Shown here: positions 49,365-59,303 of the stretch, in pieces | Layout of the letters: each line of letters starts with the position of its first letter | Position numbering within the stretch: position 1 is the stretch's first letter | Source of the DNA: Strigamia acuminata | Taxonomy: Eukaryota > Arthropoda > Chilopoda > Geophilomorpha > Linotaeniidae | DNA length: 60,000 nucleotides | Reading direction: 5' to 3' | Assembly (NCBI GenBank): GCA_949358305.1 | Contig: OX442314.1 | Coordinates: 7,869,060-7,929,059 of the forward strand | The notes under the pieces: model-generated | Seen by the model: only the letters and a program-made list of their open reading frames with translations | What the model was told of the DNA's origin: nothing | Databases searched by the model: none | Translations under genes and position numbers: made by a program

Positions 49365-49504
49365 TAGCTGCATTCAAAAATAAAAATAACAATTTTAGTT
49401 TAAGTGTATTTTAAGTTTTAACATGGGTTTAAACAAGAAATGATGTCATTTTTGGTTTAAAATGGAAGTAAAACACAAAATATTTTAGTTTTTGAATGCA
49501 GCTA
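49365..49504. mobile_element. Small inverted-repeat element, units 7/8 joint
   Basis: Same 140-bp element with matching TA-flanked termini. Confidence 0.65.
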
Positions 49505-52500
49505 GCAAAAAAAAATGATAAAACACTTCAAATTTCCAACAAATCTCATAAAATTCCCCAACGTCCCCAATGAATTGGCTCAAACACAATAAATAAATAA
49601 ATAAACACAATAAATACAATAAAAAATACAATAAATACTTTATTATGTGCTCATTTATCCGGACTAAAAACAACATCAAACAACACATTTCAATTCTAGT
49701 AGTGAACCGCCGAGTCGAGTGTGATCACGCTCAACAATCACAATTCACAACAATTCGCGATTCAAAATGGCTCCTAACCATAACTCACTCGCTCGAGCTC
49801 CTCGATCAGTCCTCACCCGACCCAGTCTCATTATGAAATGGCATAATCCTGTGCAAGCCACTCGCCCTTATATCACCTAGACTATATATAGTAGTAGTAC
49901 AGATACATAAAGACCTATACTTATAGTATAATAATATAATGTTTTGTACATAAGTAAATATTTCTAGGCTTAAGTTTAACATGCAATTGCATGTTAATCT
50001 GGGAACAAGTAGAGAATGTGACGTTTTCAATACTGCTCCAAGATCATTACATCATCAGATCAGCTTTTAAAAAGTCCCTACAATGGATACCCTCAAACCC
50101 TCACTTGTCAGACATCAAATTGAACAAATGCAACGAGCGGAACCATCAAGAAAATCCACATCGCCAAAGCCGAAGTTAGGAGACGATTTAGTTCTCGAAT
50201 TGGAATGAACAACTAATTAATCAGTATCCCTTCATTTATTATTTTCTAATTAATTTCAATTTTTGACTGCTTTTATGATCAAACTGCCAATCGGACGAAT
50301 GAATCGTGTGCAAAACAAATCAGCGGATTCCATGATTCCAGTTCTCTCTATTATTATTATATCGTTTAATCGTTCTGACAAATGTATATATATATATAAG
50401 ATTTTATCAAGTTGTATCGTTTTCTTCCTTGCAAAAATCGTGCCTGCGTAATTCAAGTGTCTTCCAAACGTTGAATTTGTAATTTCTAGAATTTGATAAA
50501 ACTCCGAGGAAATTTAATAACTTTTGTATTTTTTAATTTTTATTTCCATAATTACAATCACATTTTACACCAAAACGTCGTTTTAATAGTCAAACATGTC
50601 GTTTTGCGAGTTGACGACGAATTCGTCGACGGTGGGTTCCGTCTTAAGCTTTTCGACGCCGAAATTGCTTTGCCACGAACATATCGAGGCCAGGAAACTT
50701 TCGTCTTCTTGCGTGAGGTTTTTCTTCATGTCGCCATTTTTCCTTTTTTTATTTTCCTTACCGTTCGTTTCTTTCTCTTTTTCGCGTCGCCGCTTCAATT
50801 TGCATTGCGTCGAATCGTCTTCGTCTTCGTCTTCGTTTCGTTTCTTTTCCTTCCGTTTCGCCCTCTTGTTCATCACCGCATTATCATCCTCGACAAAATT
50901 TTCCTCGTTTCCGTCTCGTTTTTTCCGTTTCCTGTGCTTCTCGTGGTCGGAACCGTCCGTTTCGTTCCCGTTTCCGTGTTTCCGTTTCCCCTTTTTACCT
51001 TTTGCCACCTCCTTTTCCTCCTGGCGACGTTTCTTCGCCTTTCTTCCACTTTTTTCGACCACGGGGCTCTTGAGAACCTCCAAACAATCGTCCACCGACG
51101 ACCGCAAATTCGCAAACACGTCGTCCTCCTCGCTCGACGCGAACGTCACGTCCATCTGGGGTACGGAATACCCGTCACCGTTCGTACAGACGCTCAAATC
51201 GTGGCAAACTTGGACCAATTCGAGCGGGTCGTGAAACAAAGTGACTTCGCAGCCCGACAGCCGCTGGCCGGGCTCGAATTGCTCGCAGTAGACGCCATTT
51301 TGATTTTCCGGCCTAAATACGTGGTCGTAATGAATGAAGTTGGTGTCGCTGTTTAAATTTCCGTCGCCAGAGACCATGACTAGCCGGCTATTTGGTGTTT
51401 CGTCGTCGTTGTCGTCGTGGTGGTTAATTGCGATTATTCCGCTGAATTCGGGTGTTTCGGCGCTTTGGTCGAGGATTGTGGTGTTGTAGGCCGAGTCGTC
51501 GGTTGGTTTGTTTTCGTGTTCGTCTTCGTCGAGATCTGCTGTGTCCAGTTTGAGGAATAATTCCAAAATGGAGTCGAGTTTGACGAGGTGTTTTTCGTGG
51601 TGTCGGGAAAGTTTGCGCCGAACTTTCTTGGTGTATTCGTTTTCTGGAAATGGTATGGGTTTTAAATGTTTTCGTTTGTCAAAAATGCACTTTTGTTAGG
51701 CGCAAGAATTCATTTTTTTGGTGTAAAATTATTTTTTTTGGTGTAAAATTATTTTTTTTGGTATGAAATTATTTTGTTTAATGTAAAATTATTTATTTTT
51801 CGTATAAAATAATTTTTTTTGGTGTAAAATTATTTTTTTTGGTGTAAAATTATTATTTTTTTGGTGTAAAAATGACATTTTTTGGTGTAAAAATGACATT
51901 TTTTGGTGTAAAAATGACATTTTTTGGTGTAAAAATGTCATTGTTTGGTGTAAAATAGCATTCTTTTGTGCAAAAATGCATCATTTAATGCAAAATTTCA
52001 TTTTTTTTATGCATCTTTGGTGCAATTAATTTTTTGGTGTATTTTTGGTTCAAAAATGCAAATCGATTCATTTGGTGCCAAATGCAAAAATCATAAAAAA
52101 AGAGTTATATTTTATACCTGTATTTGTCAACGACATGAAAACCACCGCCTTGTTAAGAAACAAATCCGCTCTTTGCACACTTTTAATCTTCACTTCCTTC
52201 AACACAAAATGGAATTCGGGCCACCAATCGGACCTACCCCTCCACAACTCTCCCAACTTCTTAAACTCCGCTCGAACAGGACTAAAAAAAAACATAAAAA
52301 ACATAAACAAACAAACAAAGAAACCAACAATAATTTCCTTCACACACAATTGATACAAATTCAATATCCGATTTGCAAAAATATTCCACGCCGACGCGTC
52401 ATTCTTCCACTGCGGATGATCGATCATATTAAAATACGACTCCAGCTCCAAACAGTTATTCGTCGACCTCAACAACGAAGGAAAATCGAAAATCCTTCTA

Positions 52501-53366
52501 TCACATGGTTTCACCAGTTGCAATTTCTAAAAAAAAAAATTAAAATTAAATTAATGATACAATGAATATTTTTTTCGTCACCTTTAATGTGGTCACCAAC
52601 AACGTCCTGAGATGTTTAAAATGTTTACGGACGAAATCGTAAAAGAAAATATACGCGTTTGGATTCAACGGGTTCGATTTGCAGTAATTATGCAACGTGA
52701 CGATCGCTTTTTCTTTCCTATCGCAAAATTCCATCAACTAAATTAAAAATTATTAATAAAAAACAATTATTTTCGACTTTATCGATTTTTTATTTCGATT
52801 TCAAACCTCGAGATATTTCGAAACGAACATGTCCCAATTGCCGGGCTCCTGAAACAGCGCTTCGAACATCTCGATCGCGTTGTTTGCCAAACTTCCACGC
52901 TCGTGGATCTGTAAACGCGTTTGTCGTTCTTGCGAATCTAAAAAAAAAAAAATTAATCAAATCGATTTAATATGAGATTATGAATGAAATCGATTTAATA
53001 TGAGATTATGAATGAAATCGATTTACAGATGTCGTCTTCGTCGTTTTGTCCGATTCCTTCTTCGCTGGTCACCCAATCGATGTATTTACACAGCGCTTTG
53101 TAAGCTTTGAGTATGGTAAACACATGTTTTTGTTTTTCGTTCAGTTTGGGAATGAAAATTTTCTTTAAAACGGTTTCGTCCTGTGAAAAAATGATTGAAA
53201 TTATTAAAAATTACGATTTTGGAGTTTGGAAATGAGAAAAATGAGAAAAATTACTTCAATTATTTGTTTGGCGGTTACGAAATCGCCGTTTATTAGCAGC
53301 ACCATTACGTTTTTCAAAATGGACGCCGGGTGGAAGACTTTGTCCATTCTGGCCATCGAACTGAAA
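49384..53366. repeat. Tandem array unit 8, class A, merging into single-copy flank
   Basis: Matches unit 4 closely until about 53,366, inside TAF1A intron 4 (between exons 4 and 5), where CTGAAACGAGAAGAATTT replaces CTGAAACAAGCAAAATTT. From there the sequence diverges and continues into the unduplicated 5' end of TAF1A. Confidence 0.9.
50083..50208 (+). CDS. 41-codon chimeric ORF with PC tail, unit 8 copy
   Basis: Same ORF as 700-825. This copy is the nearest convergent neighbour of the complete TAF1A gene. Confidence 0.3.
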   Translation: MDTLKPSLVRHQIEQMQRAEPSRKSTSPKPKLGDDLVLELE

Positions 53367-54734
53367 CGAGAAGAATTTAAATTTTTTATAAATATTCAAA
53401 ATTATGGGGGAAAAAATTACGCACTTTGAAAATTGATTTAATAATTCGTAATTCGATCTAGAATGATTGCAAAATACTTGAAATCCAGCCTGTAATTAAG
53501 CAAGAAAAGATCGTAAATGTTTAAGATGACGTTTAATTTAGTCTTTCACCATTGCTATTATCTCGGAAGTGCGATCCGTTTCGTATGTTAATGCGTTTAA
53601 TATTTTCGCGGCAGCTTTCCACCGATGACAAACGATGGTTTCCTTCAACATGAGAATTTGTCTTTGAGACCAAAGCGTTAACGGCCCTAAAATCAAACAA
53701 AAATAGTAAAAAATCATAAAAAACGTCAAAAAGTGTAAAAAGTATATAAAAAAAACGTCGGATAATGTAAAAATATCAAAAAAACGTCGAAATATTTTTA
53801 AAAATAACAAAAAAAAGTCTAAAAATATTTTAAAAACTTCTAAAAATATTTCAAGTACGTCTAAAAATATCAAGAAATGTCAAAAAAAGTTTCAAAATAT
53901 CAAAAAACGTCTGAAAATATCAAAAAAGTCTGAAAATATCAAAAAAGTCTGAAAATATCAAAAAACGTCTAAAAATATTTTTAAAACATCTAAAATTATT
54001 TTAAAAACGTCTAAAAACATTTTAAAAACATCTAAAATATTTTAAAAACATCTAAAATATTTTAAAAACGTCTAAAAATATTTTAAAAACATCTAAAATA
54101 TTTTAAAAACGTCTAAAAATATTTTAAAAACGTCTAAAATATCACAAAATGTCGAAAAATTTCAAAAAACGTCTAAAAATATTTTAAAAACGTCTAAAAT
54201 ATCACAAAATGTCGAAAAATTTCAAAAAACGTCAAAAAATATTTTAAAAACGTCTAAAATATCACAAAATGTCGAAAAATTTCAAAAAACGTCTAAAAAT
54301 GTCAAAAAAAATCAATTAAACGTCTAAAAATGTCAAAATACATCAAATAAACGTCTAAAAATGTCAAAATACATCAAATAAACGTCTAAAAATAAATGTA
54401 TTTACTATTTATCACAGGTTTTTCCTTTAATTTAGCTCTCATGATCTCTTTCTTAGATTTCTTTCCATCTTTTTTCGTTTTCTTTTCTCCTTTTTTCGCT
54501 TTCTTTTCCTCTTTTTCCGATTTCTTTCCATCTTTTTCTTCATCTTTGGAACCTTCCTTTTTTTTCGACGATTTTCTCTTCTTCTCGCAACTCGCTTGAT
54601 TCAAAACCAATTTCCTCTATTAAAAAAAAATAAAAACAAAAATAAATAAACCAAAACCAAATCCAAGCAAACCACAAAAAACAAACCAATTTCCGATACT
54701 CCATATCATTTCTATCCTTCACAATCGCCTCCAT
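50583..54734 (-). CDS. TAF1A: TAF1A, complete 11-exon gene (SL1/TIF-IB subunit of Pol I initiation)
   Basis: Exons on the minus strand: 54734-54687, 54616-54406, 53686-53550, 53489-53425, 53360-53255, 53180-53027, 52937-52807, 52737-52582, 52526-about 52348, 52281-52118 and 51643-50583. All joins are phase-compatible and give about 803 aa. The start ATG (CGATGGAGG) lies in a good context. Residues 1-86 are lysine-rich, like a nuclear or nucleolar signal. The TAF1A core follows at about 87-470, with TSEIIAM-AGFQVFCNHSRSN, EPGNWDMFVSKYLE, NPLNPNAYIFFYDF and WWPEFHF blocks that align with vertebrate TAF1A. The last exon adds about 350 residues with acidic and KKRK-rich runs, ending SQNDMFDY. From memory the human protein is about 450 aa, so both ends are extended. 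TAF1A acts with TBP and other TAFs at rDNA promoters. The exon 1 donor (TTG/GTTTGT) and exon 9 donor are the weakest calls. It diverges from RDH14. Confidence 0.8.
53700..54385. repeat. AT-rich minisatellite in intron 2 of the complete TAF1A gene
   Basis: Degenerate units of AAAAACGTCTAAAATATTTT type and AAATGTCGAAAAATTTCAA type. It is related to the repeats that end array units 1-7 but differs in unit order, and there is no TTAGG block. This is the probable ancestral state of the array joint. Confidence 0.8.
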
Positions 54735-55014
54735 CGCACGTGTTCGCAAATATCACCGAAACAAAACTAAACAAGCCGCCATTTTCCCAACAACTAAACA
54801 CCGAACGAATCCCCAACCAATCCAAACCCAAGAAGCCGCACACCGACTACCCGAGCTTCCCAAAACCGCCGCACGACGTCGCGGAACAAATCACGTTCCC
54901 AAACAATACCTTCGGATAAGGAAGACCAGCCATGTAAAGTATCGAATTCCTCCGCACTAAAGCAACCGAAAACACTCGCTAAAAGCACATTTAATCTTTA
55001 TTTTTTCAGTCTCA
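54735..55014. promoter_or_regulatory. Divergent TAF1A/RDH14 promoter region
   Basis: About 280 bp separates the two start codons. AGCCGCCATTTT at 54774-54785 is the inverse of AAAATGGCGGCT, the YY1/Pho core, oriented toward TAF1A. CACGTG (54737-54742) overlaps the TAF1A leader and is an E-box of the Myc/Max type. TTTATTTTTTCAG ending at 55009 is a strong splice acceptor just before the RDH14 ATG, so RDH14 may have an untranslated first exon here. Confidence 0.5.
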
Positions 55015-56022
55015 ATGGTGTTCCTTAAAGAATCGGTCACAGACTACGTGAATAAATTTTTCCAAAGCCAAATCTCGGTGGGAGTAGCGGTCGCTGCCGG
55101 ATTCGCAATATGGCGACTGGTGCAGCACTTCCGCTGGGGCCGCTGTCCGAAGCATTACACACTCCAGGGGAAGACCGTGATCATCACCGGCGCCAACTCG
55201 GGCATCGGCAGAGCAGCTGCCCTCGATCTCGCCCGCCGCGATGCCCGCGTGATTCTCGCGTGCCGCAACGTGAGTTTGGCAGAAGAGACTAAGCGATACA
55301 TCCGCAGATGCACAAACCGAGGCGAACTGATCGTCAAGAAGCTCGACCTGGCGTCGTTTACCTCAATCGCCGAATTCGTGCGCGACTTCAAGCGAGGTTT
55401 TTTCTCGCTCGACGTTCTCATCAACAATGCCGGCGTCTACTGCTGTCCGAAAAGCCAGACGGACGACGGATTCGAGTCGCATTTCGGCGTGAATTATCTG
55501 GGACATTTCCTGCTCACTCAGTTGCTCATGGAGGATCTAAAGAGTTCTGCGCCGAGCAGGGTGATTATCGTCACTTCTGCGCATTACGCGAAGGGCGCCA
55601 TTGATTTCGGCAATCTGGGCATGCGCGAAGATGGCGAGCACAGATACGACTGTCATCGCATGTACAGCAACAGTAAATTGGCCAATATGTTGTTCGGACT
55701 GGAGTTGAAGCGCCGTACGGAGGGAAAAGGCGTTTATGTTTACATGGTGTCGCCCGGGATCGTTTGGACCAATCTGGGCCGCCATGTTCGTTTGCCGCTG
55801 TGGAAGAAGATTCTGTTGGCGCCATTGGTTCTGTTGCTCGTCAAAACGCCGACGGAGGGCGCGCAGAGTGTCATCTTTTGCGCATGCTCGGATCAGATTT
55901 ATGATAAGTCGGGGAGTTATTTTAGAAATTGTGCGCCGGCGCAGATCGATACGAGAATCGCGAACGAAACGAGCGGGAAACGGCTGTGGGAAATGTCTGA
56001 GGGTTTGATCAAAATTCTGTAA
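55015..56022 (+). CDS. RDH14: RDH14-like retinol dehydrogenase (short-chain dehydrogenase), 335 aa
   Basis: A classical SDR that would reduce or oxidise retinoid or lipid carbonyls with NADP(H) at the ER membrane or a related membrane. A hydrophobic anchor (SVGVAVAAGFAIW) lies at about residues 21-34. Cofactor motif TGANSGIG is at 58-65 and NNAG at 137-140. The catalytic tetrad is Asn150 (FGVNYLGH), Ser188 (VTSAH), Tyr217 and Lys221 (YSNSK), followed by SPGIV at 246-250. The segments GELIVKKLDLAS and KTPTEGAQS are close to vertebrate RDH14. It is intronless within the coding region. The start is fixed by the acceptor 5 bp upstream and by the membrane anchor. Length fits the family. Substrate is inferred only; RDH11/12/13-type activity cannot be excluded. 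Confidence 0.88.
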   Translation: MVFLKESVTDYVNKFFQSQISVGVAVAAGFAIWRLVQHFRWGRCPKHYTLQGKTVIITGANSGIGRAAALDLARRDARVILACRNVSLAEETKRYIRRCTNRGELIVKKLDLASFTSIAEFVRDFKRGFFSLDVLINNAGVYCCPKSQTDDGFESHFGVNYLGHFLLTQLLMEDLKSSAPSRVIIVTSAHYAKGAIDFGNLGMREDGEHRYDCHRMYSNSKLANMLFGLELKRRTEGKGVYVYMVSPGIVWTNLGRHVRLPLWKKILLAPLVLLLVKTPTEGAQSVIFCACSDQIYDKSGSYFRNCAPAQIDTRIANETSGKRLWEMSEGLIKIL

Positions 56023-56080
56023 GTTTTTCCTTTTATTCTCATAGAAATGGCATTTTCGCGGTTTTTTGTATTTAAATAAT

Positions 56081-56086
56081 AATAAA
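56081..56086 (+). promoter_or_regulatory. Poly(A) signal of RDH14
   Basis: AATAAA about 60 nt after the RDH14 stop codon. Confidence 0.6.
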
Positions 56087-56099
56087 AGATTTGTAAAAC

Positions 56100-57600
56100 T
56101 GATTCGAGTCGGATATTATAGTTCGAAAATCTCTCGCTGTGGCGCTGCTAAGGGATACAGAAACACTCAAACTGCAAACATTTTGGCACTTGTGATCATT
56201 TTATTGCATTATTAATTCAAAATTACATTTATATCACTTTGTGTATTAATTAATACATACGAATAAAGTGATTTTAATGACATGAATGGCACTCTACACT
56301 ACAAACAATTAATCAAAGCCAATAGGCCTAACCTAGATAGAAAATCTGAAGACCAAAATAGCAAATTTGTTACAATTGTGACAAAAAGTTGAAAAATATT
56401 TTTCTTCAGTCATGTTTTAACGTCTCTTTTGGAACCAAATCAAAAACATTCTACTCTGATGCCAATTAAAATAATAACAATACTTTGTTTAAAAAAAATT
56501 AAACAATTGTGAGGGACACACTTTTGCGTCTCCTTGTGAGTTCAGAATCAACTGTTCTTTGTTTACTTGTGTAAACTTATTTTCCATAGTAACTCTTTCT
56601 CTTTGTACGATGATTATTAATAAATTTCCTATTAACGTGTTTTCAGGTAGTAAAAGAAAGGCTTAATTAGATTTTGATCGGTATATAATTATTCACAGCG
56701 AATGTAGTGTTTAGTAAATTTGATCAGACACTGTGTACGCCCCATTGTATTTTACACGCACAAGTTAATTGGATTTTGGGGAAAATGAATTATTAATTAC
56801 GGTACATATCGTTTCAATCGTTTTTTAAATGGGAGTTCGTGCGGTTGGTTTTCGCAGTTTGGTCAGCGCCACCACATGACGATAAACAGAATTTTATACA
56901 ATTTTGAAAAATATTAGAATTAAAATTTAAACTGAACAATTTTTTAACTTTATCAAAATCTGCCGAAAACTTGAAAATTCGACTGCAGTAGATGGAAATC
57001 AAACATTAAAAAAAATGTATGTTTTGCTCTTCGCCATCTAAATATAAATATCAAAATCCGCCACCAGATGCCACCCGTACACGGTACCGTTGTGTGTTGT
57101 TTTTAAACAAAAAATCGTGCGATTTTGGGCGATAATTGTACAAGTGGCGGGGTATTTATGTATATTTAGCACCATGCTAACACAAGGTTTGAACTCAAGT
57201 CGAATTTCAAATACAAATCGAAGATCTGAGGGTCAAAGGATGACAGCGAAAAATCTGATCAAAGCGCTGACTCAGTGCAATGATGGCGGACAAAGCGCCA
57301 ATGAAAACTTCGGTTTGTTTATCGTTGCAAATTTTCATTCAACTAAGTAATTGGTTTGTATTTCTTGTTTCAGATTCAGTATTAATTTCATCGTTTGGTT
57401 GTGGCGTCTTTCGAACTTGATGTTATTTCCAAGTTGCTGCTCCGTCACGAGTTCATTATTTCTGTTTTTACTTTTCGTCTTGTTGTTAGGTAAGGTTTGA
57501 CCAATTTTGCAAAAATTACCAGACATAAGGAATTGTTCATGGGAACCAGAAAAAACCGCAACATCAGAGACTTAAACTGCACCTAAACGAATTCGTTTCC
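56100..57600. other. AT-rich intergenic DNA, no confident gene
   Basis: I see only short unrelated ORFs. GTGGCGCTGCTAAGG near 56140 and GCCACCACATGACG near 56870 are CpG-containing islands without an extended frame. ATGGCGGACAAAGCGCC at 57283 resembles a first coding exon start but has no convincing continuation. Confidence 0.5.
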
Positions 57601-57610
57601 ATCATTTTGA

Positions 57611-57668
57611 ACATAGTCGAACTTCGTTATAACAAACCATAATTTAAGAAATTTCTTGTTATAACGAA
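57611..57668. mobile_element. Possible pogo/Tigger-like terminal repeat remnant (hairpin)
   Basis: TTCGTTATAACAA (57623-57635) and its exact inverse TTGTTATAACGAA (57656-57668) form a 13-bp stem with a 20-base loop. The left side reads ATAGTCGAACTTCGTTATAAC, similar in style to pogo-class ends. No transposase is present. Confidence 0.35.
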
Positions 57669-58252
57669 TAGTTAAAAACGGCTTGGTCGGTTGGGATCTG
57701 TACAAAACGCTGGGTACACCCAAAATGGGGTACCCAATTTGGGTACCCAAGATTTCCTGAAATGATTAATTAAATTTTTTACAAATTTTCAGAAATCAAT
57801 ACAATTTTTATTATGGGGGGCGCACATCTGCTGCGTCTCGATTTTCCGCGATCTCGCTTCACCGCGAACAAAAAGAATTCGCACTCGAACATCGATTTTG
57901 CGCGAATCGATTTTGCGCGCATGGAAGTACGGCGACCAGAACTACCGCGTCCACCGCAAATTTTTAATTCATTTTTTGTATTAAATTATAAAAATATAAA
58001 ATCAACTCCAAACTCTAATCTAACGTACAGTGTGTCAACAATAGTGCTTCTACACCTCTTCGTCGTGATCCCTGCATCACAAAACTTTAAAAAAATCCAC
58101 AAGAAGCAGCAAATGTGGAGTCGTAAATGGCAACTCACGTCATTGGATTCGACGTTGGATTCCAATAAATCAAATCAAACATCGTCATTCGACTTCTTTC
58201 AGGAGGTGCATTTGCTCTTGCATTAAAGTGACGTCTTGGGCCCGCTTTAATC

Positions 58253-58359
58253 TCACTCAAACACGATTTCCTCGCCACTCTTCGTCCCTTTCACCACAAC
58301 CGTCTCCTTCTCCGGCACACTTTCCGCACGACTCTCCACAACCCCCACTTCATTCGCGT
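58253..58359 (-). CDS. Possible terminal coding exon of an unidentified gene
   Basis: After a possible acceptor (TTTTCTATTGGAG) the minus strand reads NEVGVVESRAESVPEKE, then VVVKGTKSGEEIVFE and TGA. G/C-ending codons resemble the real exons nearby, unlike surrounding DNA. No upstream exon can be placed because transposon and repeat DNA follows on that side. It may be the end of a gene with a long intron, or a remnant. I do not recognise the family. Confidence 0.3.
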
Positions 58360-58470
58360 CTCCAATAGAAAAGATCCGCGATACTGCAGCGCCATCTGCT
58401 GAGCGAACTTAAAACTGCCGAATACTGAAAGAAGGTACCGTACTACTTTGAACCTATCCGTATGACGACT

Positions 58471-58620
58471 TTTGAACGGGTATCAGTTAAACGGGCGTCA
58501 GTTAAATGCGTCCATTTAAACGGACGACACTTAAACGGGGCGACACTTAAACGGGGCAACACTTGAACGGGTGACACTAGAACGGGCAGACCATTTAACG
58601 GGCGGACACTTAACCGCACG
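58471..58620. repeat. Degenerate tandem repeat, ACACTTAAACGGGGCG-type, about 16 bp
   Basis: About nine imperfect units, each containing an AACGGG or AACGGAC core preceded by a CACTTA, CAGTTA or CATTTA box. Derived peptides are artefacts. Confidence 0.75.
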
Positions 58621-58679
58621 TTAAGCGCATGTTCATCGAACGTCATTGAAACGTTTGCTAGTGGGGGGGTATAACTTAC

Positions 58680-59303
58680 AGGGTGAACAAAAAGTCTGTA
58701 TCTTTACTTAATATTTCTGAAAGTGCCCTAAAATCCCCTAAAATCTACAAAACACGAGATTCGGATCCTCAAAACACTTGTTAGGAATCAACTAAAGCTC
58801 TCAACCAATGAATTACGCATTAAATGGCAACTTGAACCAGGTATAACGATGTTAAAACACACTGTTTTACTGCAACTTAATAGTATGAACTATTGATCTG
58901 GAGTCCCAGGATGCAAATCATACATAAACAACAAACAAATTTGTAATTAGTGTGCTTGAGCCACGGAAATGTGGAATTCGGTTATTTTCTCCGATGAATC
59001 AAGGTTCTGCTTGTCATTCGGGGACCAGGGAGTCTGTGTTTGTCGACGAAAAGGCAAAGAAAATAATCCAAAATGTCTGAACACTTCTGTGAAGTATCCC
59101 ATCAGCCTAATGATCTGGGTATCCATATCCTCCACAGGCCCAGCTCAGTTAACATTCACAGAAGGAACAGTGAATGCTGGGAAATGTCAACAGATTCTCA
59201 AGAAAAGTCTATTGCCATCAAAGAGAAATTTTTATTTGGGCCGACAAGTACAATCGTGGCCATAAAAATTGTCGCATCCAACTTGCTGCTGAAATTAAAA
59301 TGA
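58680..59303 (+). mobile_element. Degenerate Tc1-like transposon remnant
   Basis: It begins at TTA-CAGGGTGAACAAAAAGTC, a Tc1/mariner-type end next to a TA. A broken transposase frame at 58969-59265 contains IFSDESRFCLSFGDQG and ISLMIWVSISSTGPAQ, matching the Tc1 DDE domain around its FSDES aspartate. Traces of the N-terminal half (NQLKLSTNELRIKWQLE, about 58785-58835) lie upstream in another frame. The C-terminal glutamate region and right end are not recognisable. Inactive. Confidence 0.75.

Larger units (their letters stand above)
41076..49383. repeat. Tandem array unit 7, class B (8308 bp)
   Basis: Same length and content as unit 5, with a 14-unit minisatellite. Confidence 0.95.

Noticed and set aside
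55155-55825. Minus-strand and alternative-frame ORFs within RDH14
   Set aside because: Shadows of the SDR coding sequence, which has all catalytic motifs in its own frame.
57283-57312. ATGGCGGACAAAGCGCC as a first coding exon with donor TCG/GTTTGT
   Set aside because: The next good acceptor (57371) leads straight to an in-frame stop, and no downstream exon was found.
57813-58226. 137-codon plus-strand ORF
   Set aside because: No recognisable domain; composition changes midway and it lies in repeat-like intergenic DNA.
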